Below are positions 1 through 6,028 of a DNA stretch of 6,448 bases, piece by piece. Below the pieces are notes generated by a model. The model was not told where the DNA came from, made no database searches, and worked only from the letters and a program-made list of their open reading frames with translations. The position numbers and the translations under genes were made by a program. Within the stretch, counting starts at the first letter, position 1. Every line of letters starts with the position of its first letter. Source of the DNA: CAZQKL01 sp964593895 [NCBI: uncultured bacterium] (GTDB taxonomy: Bacteria; DYJV01); contig CAZQKL010000104.1 of NCBI GenBank assembly GCA_964593895.1, positions 1 to 6,448 of the forward strand. The letters are read 5' to 3'.

Positions 1-535
1 TAAATCAGATAGTTATTATTTATTAGATGCAACTAAATACGAGAATAGAAGAAGATTATTTTATTATCCTGAAAATTCAATAGATATAACTCACGAACTC
101 ATCCCAGAAGAGTTTTTAAACTCTGAAATTGGTGGAACGGCGGTAGATATGGCTTCAGTTTTTGGATTTAATGAACTAACTTTAATAATGAACAACAATA
201 AAAATCTTAAAGTCATACTAGATTCAAAAGCTAGTATGACTATATATGAAAAAATAAACGAAGGAATAGCTAGATATGTAGTTCTATATAAGGATAAAAA
301 TAACAAAAATAAAATATCTTATTGTGACAATTTTAACGAAATTTTTGATATTTTAAAAGAATCTGGCTATTATTCTACTGACGATAAAATAATTTTACCG
401 TCACGTAAAATAAGTTATAAATTAGATAAAAATGGCAGAATCGAGGCCGTTAGGCATAAAGAATGGTTAGGTTTTTTCAGTTACGGGTTAAAACTAATAG
501 AACCCGAGTTAAAAATTAAAGAACCGATAAAATAG
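1..535 (+). CDS. Unidentified protein, 3' part only (5' end beyond window)
   Basis: The frame is open from base 2 to the TAG at 533-535, giving 177 residues of the C-terminal part of a protein that starts upstream of the window. An ATG at 149 is possible, but it has no good Shine-Dalgarno, and the 49 open codons before it read like normal protein (YYLLDATKYENRRRLFYYP), so the partial-gene reading is preferred. The protein looks soluble, with no membrane segment or signal. It is rich in Lys, Asn, Ile and Tyr. A stretch around IGGTAVDMASVFGFNELTLI (bases about 128-187) looks like a glycine turn, helix and strand of an alpha/beta fold. It faintly recalls the GG-x-V-A...lGf..I pattern of MptE-like/DUF115 proteins, but the usual following G-x-D is absent and I do not assign that family. 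Isoleucine is mostly ATA here, while the minus-strand genes favour ATT. The gene lies 9 bases before the HTH regulator, so co-transcription is likely. It also holds a perfect hairpin sequence at 211-241. Confidence 0.75.
   Translation, partial: KSDSYYLLDATKYENRRRLFYYPENSIDITHELIPEEFLNSEIGGTAVDMASVFGFNELTLIMNNNKNLKVILDSKASMTIYEKINEGIARYVVLYKDKNNKNKISYCDNFNEIFDILKESGYYSTDDKIILPSRKISYKLDKNGRIEAVRHKEWLGFFSYGLKLIEPELKIKEPIK
211..241. repeat. Perfect 11-bp inverted repeat with 9-base loop
   Basis: Bases 211-221 (AGTCATACTAG) are the exact reverse complement of 231-241 (CTAGTATGACT), separated by the nine bases 222-230. The repeat lies within the coding frame of the first gene and would form a hairpin in RNA from either strand. 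There is no following T-run, so it is not a standard intrinsic terminator. It could be an operator-like palindrome, an mRNA structure or chance; at this base composition a chance origin cannot be excluded. Confidence 0.6.
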
Positions 536-540
536 GAGGG
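534..540 (+). promoter_or_regulatory. Shine-Dalgarno AGGAGGG overlapping the upstream stop codon
   Basis: AGGAGGG ends four bases before the ATG at 545, with five bases between GGAGG and the ATG. This is near-ideal and fixes the start of the downstream regulator. Its first two bases are the last two of the TAG stop of the preceding gene. A ribosome finishing the first gene would therefore sit on this site, which supports an operon with possible translational coupling. Confidence 0.85.
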
Positions 541-544
541 AAAA

Positions 545-1201
545 ATGGTTGTAACTCTTTCAGGGATAAATGAACCAGATAAGGAACTTGAACACATTGT
601 TACAAGAGTTTTTTTTAAAGAAATAGATTTAATTGGTGGATTAAAAAAACTTGCAGAATACCGGACATTAACATGGCTTCCTTCTCTTGCAAGAGCAAGT
701 TTTGTGGTTGTTTTAAAAGAAGAATACATGAAAACTGAAGAAGAAATTGCTCAGATAGTTGGTCTAACTAAAAATACAGTTAGAAATATTTTAAGAGCTG
801 ATGAAGAGAGTGCTTTAAAAAAGATAAAAGATTTTGATGAATTGGGTGAAGAAGAGAAAAAAAATTTAAAAGTCCATACAGCAGGAGGCCTTGCAAAACT
901 TGCATATAAATTAATTAAGCAGGGAGAAGAATCTCAAGTTCTAACTGAATTTTGTAGAGGAGTAAGTGAAAAGGTTGCTCAAATCTGCGAAGTTCCCTGG
1001 GTTTATGTTGTTTTAAAAAACATAAAGGGATTAAATTATCCTTTGGAAGATAAAAATATTTTAATTGAAAGATTAAAAGATGTTGACATAAAAAGGATTA
1101 AAGCTATTGAAATTATTGAAAAAATAAAATTTCCATTAAAATCACCTGCTCAGCTTCTACATGAAATTAAACAGTTTTTAGAGCAGGAAAATAAAGAGTA
1201 A
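545..1201 (+). CDS. HTH regulator-like protein, resembling the 'near-KaiC' probable regulatory domain
   Basis: This is a complete protein of 218 residues with no membrane segments and is probably cytoplasmic. Residues 38-86 carry the most recognisable part: EYRTLTWLPSLARA (38-51), VVLKEEYMKTEEEIAQI (55-71), then GLTKNTVRNILRADEE (73-88). The segment 64-84 fits a helix-turn-helix: EEIAQIVGL, a turn, and TKNTVRNIL as recognition helix. From memory the 'YRTLTWLPSLARA..VV.KEE' signature matches the probable regulatory domain TIGR03879 (near_KaiC_dom), described in proteins encoded beside KaiC-like ATPases. No KaiC-like gene is visible here. The C-terminal part (about 105-218) is helical, with VHTAGGLAKLAYKLIKQGEES and LSEKVAQICEVPW-like stretches that I do not recognise; it may bind a partner or form oligomers. 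A transcriptional role is inferred from the HTH only. The last 35 bases overlap the convergent histidine kinase gene. Confidence 0.8.
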   Translation: MVVTLSGINEPDKELEHIVTRVFFKEIDLIGGLKKLAEYRTLTWLPSLARASFVVVLKEEYMKTEEEIAQIVGLTKNTVRNILRADEESALKKIKDFDELGEEEKKNLKVHTAGGLAKLAYKLIKQGEESQVLTEFCRGVSEKVAQICEVPWVYVVLKNIKGLNYPLEDKNILIERLKDVDIKRIKAIEIIEKIKFPLKSPAQLLHEIKQFLEQENKE

Positions 1202-2954
1202 AAGTTGTGCCTTCACGATTTGATTCAATATCTATATAACCATTATGAGAAGTAACTGTATTCCAAACAATAAATAATCCTAATCCTGTTCCGCTTTTTT
1301 TAGAATCTTTTTTTGTTGTGAAAAAAGGCTCAAAAACTCTTTCAATTATTTCCTGAGGAATTCCTTTACCATTATCGCAAACTTTAACTTTTACATAATC
1401 TCCCTTTGGTATAACCATAAACTTTTGTAATGGTTTATTTAAAGTTATATTTTCAGTTGAAATTTCAATAATTCCTCTTTTTTCAATAGCCTCAATTGCA
1501 TTAATTACAAGATTTAAAATCGCTTTATAAAGGTGAATTTTTGAACCCTTAATTAACCATAAATTTTCATATAAATTTTTTTTCAAAGTAATCTCTCTTT
1601 TTTCTTTTAAAAAATTTAAAACTTCAGGGGAATCGCAAACTTCTTTTACAACTTCATTAATATTTACTTTTTCATCTTTAATTTTAATTCCTCTTGTTAT
1701 TGTGAGTAAATCTGAAACAATTTCTACCGCTCTTTTACCTGCCTGTTTTATCTTTAAAATAATTTTTCTATTTTTTTCTGACAGTGAGTTATCTTTTAAT
1801 AAAATTTCAGGAAAATTAACAATTCCTGTAAGAATGTTATTTAAATCATGGGCAACTCCACCTGCTAAAAGAGCAAGTGATTCCATTCTTTTTAATCTAT
1901 TAATTCTTTTTTCCGCTTCTCTTAATCTTTTTTCAGCTTCCATTCTTTTTTGAATATCCTCTATTAGTTTCTCAGTTACAAGGTCTAAATTTTCTTTATA
2001 AGTTTTTAAACTATCAAGAAGATAATTTATTTTATCAATTAAAACTCCAATTTCATCTTTTCTGATTACGTTAATTCTTTCTTCAGAATCAAGATTTTTG
2101 GAAATTGTATCTAAAAACTTCTCAATTTTTATTACAGGTTCTACAATTAACCTATTTAAAAAAGAGGAAATTGCAACAATAATTATTAAAGCTAAAATTA
2201 TGTAAATTATTGCAGAATAAACAATAACCTGTTTGCCCAAATTTCTAACATTGTTTTTAATTGGAATATAAATCCATAAAACCTTATTGGAGAAAATATC
2301 GGTAAAATATATTGGAATATAAGTTTTTTTCATAATTTTCTTGAATGAATATTCAAAATTCAGGCGAAAATCTTTTTTCATTTTTTCAAAAAACTCTTTA
2401 TTCAATTCTTTTGACATTATTAAATATCCATTTATTTTTCCAGAATAATCACTCTTTAAAACAGGCATAATTGATAAAATATAAATTTTATCATCCATTT
2501 TATAAAACCCTGAAATTCCTCTTTTGTATTTTTTTATAATTTTAAAAAAGTCATTTTTAGACAATAAATTAAAATTTTTTATTAATTTATTTTTTGAAAA
2601 ATCGTAATAACCTTTCCATAAAACTTCACCATTATTTCTAATAATTTCAATAAGATTTATTTTCAAATCAAGAAATGAGGAAACCACAAGATTTGAATTT
2701 ATATAAGATGAATTATTGTCAAGGATAAAATTGTATGTATCATCCCAGAATGCCCAGTCTTTTGTTATCTTTTCTAAAGATTTTATCTCTTTTTTAAAAT
2801 AACTTTTTAATTTTATTGCATTACTTTCAGCATTTTTTATATCAAGTGATTTAAAAGCTGGGTAAATAACAATGATTTCAGTTAAAAAATTTACCAATCC
2901 AAGAGTTAAAAAGAGTAAAATAAGAATTGAGATAAATTTACCCCTCAAACTCAT
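1167..2954 (-). CDS. Membrane-bound CHASE4-HAMP sensor histidine kinase
   Basis: The 595-residue protein is a complete sensor kinase that should sense an extracytoplasmic signal and autophosphorylate. In order it has: membrane segment 1 (about 7-31); an extracytoplasmic sensor (about 32-242) with KDWAFWDDTYNFI at 66-77, the hallmark of CHASE4; membrane segment 2 (about 243-265); HAMP (about 266-320, with P273 and DEIGVLIDKIN at 300-310); a charged coiled coil (about 314-358); a HisKA H-box GGVAHDLNNILTG with phosphoacceptor H369; and an HATPase_c domain with N-box N481/N485, G1 box DNGKG (527-531), F-box FEPFFTTK (541-548) and G2 box GTGLGL (555-560). All catalytic motifs are intact. The H-box region (LALLAGGVAHDLNNILTGIV...) resembles a subfamily common in Deltaproteobacteria. 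There is no fused receiver and no response regulator in the window. The ATG has no Shine-Dalgarno, and an in-frame stop at 2961-2963 rules out an earlier start. It follows the deacetylase gene by 23 bases. Confidence 0.95.
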   Translation of the reverse strand: MSLRGKFISILILLFLTLGLVNFLTEIIVIYPAFKSLDIKNAESNAIKLKSYFKKEIKSLEKITKDWAFWDDTYNFILDNNSSYINSNLVVSSFLDLKINLIEIIRNNGEVLWKGYYDFSKNKLIKNFNLLSKNDFFKIIKKYKRGISGFYKMDDKIYILSIMPVLKSDYSGKINGYLIMSKELNKEFFEKMKKDFRLNFEYSFKKIMKKTYIPIYFTDIFSNKVLWIYIPIKNNVRNLGKQVIVYSAIIYIILALIIIVAISSFLNRLIVEPVIKIEKFLDTISKNLDSEERINVIRKDEIGVLIDKINYLLDSLKTYKENLDLVTEKLIEDIQKRMEAEKRLREAEKRINRLKRMESLALLAGGVAHDLNNILTGIVNFPEILLKDNSLSEKNRKIILKIKQAGKRAVEIVSDLLTITRGIKIKDEKVNINEVVKEVCDSPEVLNFLKEKREITLKKNLYENLWLIKGSKIHLYKAILNLVINAIEAIEKRGIIEISTENITLNKPLQKFMVIPKGDYVKVKVCDNGKGIPQEIIERVFEPFFTTKKDSKKSGTGLGLFIVWNTVTSHNGYIDIESNREGTTFTLYFPALKTV

Positions 2955-2963
2955 GCATAATTA

Positions 2964-2991
2964 ATATTAACACCAAATTAAAATTTTTCAA
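2964..2991 (-). promoter_or_regulatory. Possible sigma-70-like promoter for the histidine kinase
   Basis: On the minus strand, TTGAAA (2991-2986) and TAATAT (2969-2964) are separated by 16 bases. The -35 matches TTGACA at five of six positions; the -10 matches TATAAT at four of six. Transcription would begin only a few bases before the kinase ATG at 2954, giving a leaderless or nearly leaderless mRNA, which fits the missing Shine-Dalgarno. The -35 lies inside the end of the deacetylase gene. AT-rich sequence produces such matches easily, so this is tentative. Confidence 0.3.
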
Positions 2992-3784
2992 GTAAAAAAT
3001 CTCTTATTGTCCAGAATTTAACATTTTTGCTTTTCCAGAAATTTATAATTTCTAAAAATAGCTCAATGGAATTATTGCTTTTTATGTTGTAAAAAATTTT
3101 TTCAATTAATGTTGGGTATTTGAATTTTCTTTTATTTTTCATAACATCAAATGGATGGAGGTAAAAAATTATTAAATCTTCATTATTTAATTTTTTAAAT
3201 AAAAATTTGTAAAAATTTAAACCAATTAAATTAACCCATAATAATCCGTGTGGTAGTTTAATAAAAGGAATAGAATTAATTTGAAATTCTTTTATTCCCA
3301 TTTTTTCAAAATATTTTATCTCTTCGTAGGAGATTTTAACATTTCTCAATATTGAAGCTCCACTAATGCTATTTGGTGCTGGAACAGATGAATCGTATTT
3401 AAAATCTAACTCCTTTAAAACATTAATTATTTTTTCATTTATCCTAAATTGTGGTGCTCTAAATCCAATTATTGGTTCTTTTGTAAAAGAATTTAATATT
3501 TCTTTTGAAAGCATCAATTCTTTCCTAATTTTATCTAAAGGATAATTTCTGTAATCATTATGATAATATCCATGAGATGCAATTTCATGGTTAAATTTTA
3601 CAATTTCATAAATGTATCTATTTTTTTCAAGATAATCTGCAACTTCACCTGATATAAAAAAAGTTGCTTTAATATTATTCTTTTTGAAAACATCAAGAAT
3701 TAAAGGTAAACCTTCATCAATTCCATAAAAGGTATCAACACTTCCCAAATCTTTTTCAACATCAATGGTTATGCTTATATTCAT
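2978..3784 (-). CDS. Polysaccharide deacetylase (NodB homology, carbohydrate esterase 4)
   Basis: The 268-residue protein is a predicted metal-dependent de-N- or de-O-acetylase acting on a glycan or lipid-linked sugar. Motif 1 is ITIDVEKD at the extreme N-terminus, with D8 as likely catalytic base and an acidic residue E10 close to the usual second-Asp position. KATFFISGEVADYLE (39-53) is the typical following strand and helix. Motif 2 is HEIASHGYYH (66-75), with H71 and H75 as metal ligands. Motif 3 is GFRAPQFRI (107-115, R109), followed by YDSS (130-133). The C-terminal motif is FYLHPFDV (207-214, H210). The TIDVE-type motif 1 and HEIASHGYxH recall deacetylases of XrtA/PEP-CTERM-type exopolysaccharide loci and archaeal relatives, more than the TFDDG peptidoglycan enzymes. 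There is no signal peptide, so it likely acts on the cytoplasmic side, unlike secreted peptidoglycan deacetylases. AGGA at 3792-3795 lies seven bases before the ATG, and the start overlaps the upstream stop as ATGA, indicating coupling. Confidence 0.92.
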   Translation of the reverse strand: MNISITIDVEKDLGSVDTFYGIDEGLPLILDVFKKNNIKATFFISGEVADYLEKNRYIYEIVKFNHEIASHGYYHNDYRNYPLDKIRKELMLSKEILNSFTKEPIIGFRAPQFRINEKIINVLKELDFKYDSSVPAPNSISGASILRNVKISYEEIKYFEKMGIKEFQINSIPFIKLPHGLLWVNLIGLNFYKFLFKKLNNEDLIIFYLHPFDVMKNKRKFKYPTLIEKIFYNIKSNNSIELFLEIINFWKSKNVKFWTIRDFLLEKF

Positions 3785-4689
3785 TTTAAAATCCTATTTA
3801 TTATCAGGGAAAAAAGATAAATACTGAATAATGTTAAAAGTGGCATTACTAAAAAAGCAAATATGCTTAAAGAAAAAGCCTGTTCATTATTAAAATTCTT
3901 TATTTTTAATAGAAAAATAAAAAAAGCTTCTCTTGTTCCCAAGCCATTTATTGATATGGGAATTATTGATATTAAACTTCCTCCAGTAAAAATTAAAATA
4001 AGGTAAAAAATATTTACCTCTACATTAAAAAGTTTTGCTTGAAAAAAAGCTGTTAAAACATAGCTTGTATAAACTAAGATAGTGAATAAAAACAAAATTT
4101 TAAAAGATTGAGAGGAGATTTTATATTTTTTTAATGGACCAATTATTGATTTTAGTTTATTTTTAAAAGAATAGATAATTATTGCCAAAACAATAAAAGC
4201 TATGAAAATAAAAGTATAATTTGAAAAATTGAAAAATTTAAATTTTGCTAAATCAATTATTTTCATTTTAATTGAAAATAGTAGGGAAATTAAACAGAGT
4301 AAAGTTATAGCTAATAAATCAAAAAAATTACATAAAAAGAAAATACTTACAACTTTCTGTCTGTTTTTCTCCTGCTTGAACATAACAAGAAATGTTGCCA
4401 TACCTTCTGATACAATTAGATTACTTATTGATGCATACAGTTTTGTATGAGAATATAGTTCTAAAAATTTTCTAAAGGAAACTTCCAATTCATTTATCTT
4501 TAAAAGTTTATAACATCTAAAAATTTTAAGAAAATTAAGCATAAAAGTAAAAATAAAAGCTGGGAAAAAATATAAAAAATTTGCTTTTTTAAGAATTAAA
4601 GCTAATGATTTTAATTCAATTTGAGTAGTGATAATGTAGATGAAAATTAATATACCTGAAAAAGCAAAAACTTTTTTTAATAGACCCAT
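3781..4689 (-). CDS. Flippase-like integral membrane protein (LPG synthase TM region / UPF0104 family)
   Basis: This 302-residue polytopic membrane protein has about seven or eight hydrophobic segments (around 7-22, 40-57, 112-138, 157-173, 196-216, 226-245, 272-297, with further weaker ones). The family signature is GGSLISIIPISINGLGTREA at 236-255, with P244, G249, G251, R253 and E254, as in the lysylphosphatidylglycerol synthase TM region (PF03706) and AglD-like proteins. The region FFLCNFFDLLAI (117-128) matches the position of the family's R-x-x-D-L-x-A-like segment. In glycan gene clusters such proteins are thought to help move or process lipid-linked sugars; the precise activity is not established. 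It lacks the soluble C-terminal synthase domain of true MprF, so it is not a lysyl-PG synthase. The ATG lies 13 bases inside the FemAB-like gene and lacks a clear Shine-Dalgarno, which suggests translational coupling. Confidence 0.88.
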   Translation of the reverse strand: MGLLKKVFAFSGILIFIYIITTQIELKSLALILKKANFLYFFPAFIFTFMLNFLKIFRCYKLLKINELEVSFRKFLELYSHTKLYASISNLIVSEGMATFLVMFKQEKNRQKVVSIFFLCNFFDLLAITLLCLISLLFSIKMKIIDLAKFKFFNFSNYTFIFIAFIVLAIIIYSFKNKLKSIIGPLKKYKISSQSFKILFLFTILVYTSYVLTAFFQAKLFNVEVNIFYLILIFTGGSLISIIPISINGLGTREAFFIFLLKIKNFNNEQAFSLSIFAFLVMPLLTLFSIYLFSLIINRILK

Positions 4690-5705
4690 TTTCTAATTAT
4701 TGGAGATAAAAAATTTGTTATTGGAGATGGAAGCTTACTCCAAATATCTGCAGCCCATTGATATTTTTCCTGTAAAATTTTAGGCTTTTCTGCAACTAAT
4801 TTTGAATTTTTAATTTTAAAATTATACAAATTTAAGGGATAAATTTCAGCTCCAGTTTCTTTTTTAAATTTAAATGTTCCAGAATTTTCAGGGCTTCTAC
4901 CTAAACTAAATATTTTTATATTTTTTTCTAAACAGTATTGAAACATATAAAAAAATAAAATTAATCCAACTTTTTCTTTTAGATATTTTTTAGGAATAAA
5001 ATGAAATATATGGTAAACAATTTTTCCAAAATGAATAATGAATGAAGCTCCAATTGGAATATTATTTTTTTTTGCAACAAAAATTTTACTTTTACTACCA
5101 AAAGCTTTTACAAATGATGATATAAAATTAAATGAATGGTGAGGTGTTCCAAATTCTTTATTTTTCACTACATTTAAATCATATAAAATCTTTATGAAAT
5201 TGTCATCATTTCCTGAATAAACATTAACATCTGTTTTTTTCAAAATGTTTTCAATTGACCTTTTAAATCTTTTTTTGAAAAGTTTATAAATTCCATCAAT
5301 AGTTTCTGGAAGATTTAATAAGAAAATTTTGTTTAAATCATTTTTAGGAAAATCATCAATTTCAGAATTAAATTGATAGATTTTTACATTTTTCACATTA
5401 AAATTTTTCGCTATATAATCAAAAAATAGTTCATAATATTGAGGATTTATAAATCCTCCTGCTTCACAATGTGGAATGGATACAAGCTCATTTAAAAATG
5501 GGAAAAATTTTACATGAAAAAGTGGTAATACTGAGTCAATCTTGCCATTTTTTTCAAAATATAAATAGTAAGGTTGAAATTTATAAGATTTTAGAGCATA
5601 TATCCATCTTACACTTTGATACATATATCCATTATTTAAAACAAACTCCTCCCATTTTTCACATTCTTTCTTATTTGAAATATCTAAAAGTTTTATTTTT
5701 CCCAT
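4677..5705 (-). CDS. FemAB-like GNAT-fold transferase of exopolysaccharide-cluster type
   Basis: The 342-residue protein is soluble. It resembles FemAB-related proteins (PF13480, Acetyltransf_6), especially those in XrtA/PEP-CTERM-associated exopolysaccharide clusters. The N-terminal half begins with WEEFVLNNGYMYQSVRWIYAL (18-38), the family's W..fv......qs..W pattern. The central part, FKKRFKRSIENILKK (143-157), resembles the basic R-x-x-x-K helix before the second GNAT-like domain. IFVAKKNNIPIGASFIIHFG (208-227) is a typical GNAT core strand pair. The best signature is LGRSPENSGTFKFKKETGA (268-286), matching the FGRS..gSG.y.FK...G motif. The C-terminus WSKLPSPITNFLSPIIRKW (322-340) also matches the W.kLP......gP tail. 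It probably transfers an acyl or aminoacyl group to a sugar; donor and acceptor cannot be read from sequence. The start overlaps the DUF2304 stop as TAATG, with AGG at 5714-5716 eight bases upstream. An 18-base palindrome sits at 5441-5458. Confidence 0.9.
   Translation of the reverse strand: MGKIKLLDISNKKECEKWEEFVLNNGYMYQSVRWIYALKSYKFQPYYLYFEKNGKIDSVLPLFHVKFFPFLNELVSIPHCEAGGFINPQYYELFFDYIAKNFNVKNVKIYQFNSEIDDFPKNDLNKIFLLNLPETIDGIYKLFKKRFKRSIENILKKTDVNVYSGNDDNFIKILYDLNVVKNKEFGTPHHSFNFISSFVKAFGSKSKIFVAKKNNIPIGASFIIHFGKIVYHIFHFIPKKYLKEKVGLILFFYMFQYCLEKNIKIFSLGRSPENSGTFKFKKETGAEIYPLNLYNFKIKNSKLVAEKPKILQEKYQWAADIWSKLPSPITNFLSPIIRKWVY
5441..5458. repeat. Perfect 18-bp palindrome inside the FemAB-like gene
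   Basis: GAGGATTTATAAATCCTC is its own reverse complement (nine-base halves, no spacer) and encodes part of GGFINPQ (residues 83-89) of the FemAB-like protein. It resembles a dimeric operator or protein-binding site in form, but nothing else supports that role. Chance is plausible in AT-rich DNA. Confidence 0.5.
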
Positions 5706-6028
5706 TAAGTTAACCTATAGTTTTCAAGTGCATTTTTTCTTACAATTAAAGTAACATCTCTTTCAAGCTTTTTAATTTTAACGTAACTTATTACATAAAA
5801 AAACCATAAAATAGCTATTGCTATATAAATAATTAAATCTTTACCTTTTTCTATTCCAAAAAAATTTGCAATAACATCTGATAATTGCGGAGAAATTATA
5901 AATGCAAGTAATATTGATGAAATAATTAGTAGAAAAAATTTTTCAAAAGCTTTATACTTTCCGGTAATTAATAAAATTCCAATAGAAATTATTAAGATAA
6001 TCGCTAAAGTAGATTTTATAAGTATCAT
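5705..6028 (-). CDS. DUF2304 small membrane protein
   Basis: The 107-residue protein has three hydrophobic segments (about 4-22, 30-47, 65-84) and a charged C-terminal tail. ISPQLSDVIANFFGIEKGKD (45-64), followed by LIIYIAI, and the tail KKLERDVTLIVRKNALEN (86-103) match DUF2304 (PF10066) closely. The family usually has 105-125 residues, so it is complete. Its biochemical function is unknown. It is often encoded next to a polyprenyl-phosphate-using family 2 glycosyltransferase, as here, and may anchor that enzyme or present its lipid substrate; that role is inferred from neighbourhood only. The start overlaps the glycosyltransferase stop as ATGA. AGAGG at 6037-6041 lies eight bases before the ATG and supports this start. 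Confidence 0.92.
   Translation of the reverse strand: MILIKSTLAIILIISIGILLITGKYKAFEKFFLLIISSILLAFIISPQLSDVIANFFGIEKGKDLIIYIAIAILWFFYVISYVKIKKLERDVTLIVRKNALENYRLT

Noticed and set aside
149-535. The ATG at 149 as the true start of the first gene
   Set aside because: The frame stays open to base 2 with protein-like content and no proper Shine-Dalgarno precedes 149, so a gene truncated by the window edge is more likely.
481-729. Minus-strand open frame of 82 codons
   Set aside because: It is antisense to the end of the first gene and the start of the regulator, both better supported, and has no recognisable motif.
1010-1021. GTTTTAAAAAAC as an intrinsic terminator for the kinase transcript
   Set aside because: The A/T-only stem is too weak, has no U-tract in the right place, and lies well inside the regulator coding sequence.
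1702-1953. Plus-strand open frame of 83 codons
   Set aside because: It is antisense to the H-box and coiled-coil region of the histidine kinase, whose motifs are unambiguous.
4229-4450. Plus-strand open frame of 73 codons
   Set aside because: It is antisense to the flippase-like gene and low in complexity; a by-product of AT-rich composition.
4811-4824. TAATTTTAAAATTA palindrome
   Set aside because: It is perfect, but made only of A and T; such palindromes are expected by chance at this base composition.
5471-5713. Plus-strand open frame of 80 codons
   Set aside because: It is antisense to the N-terminal part of the FemAB-like gene, which has clear family motifs.
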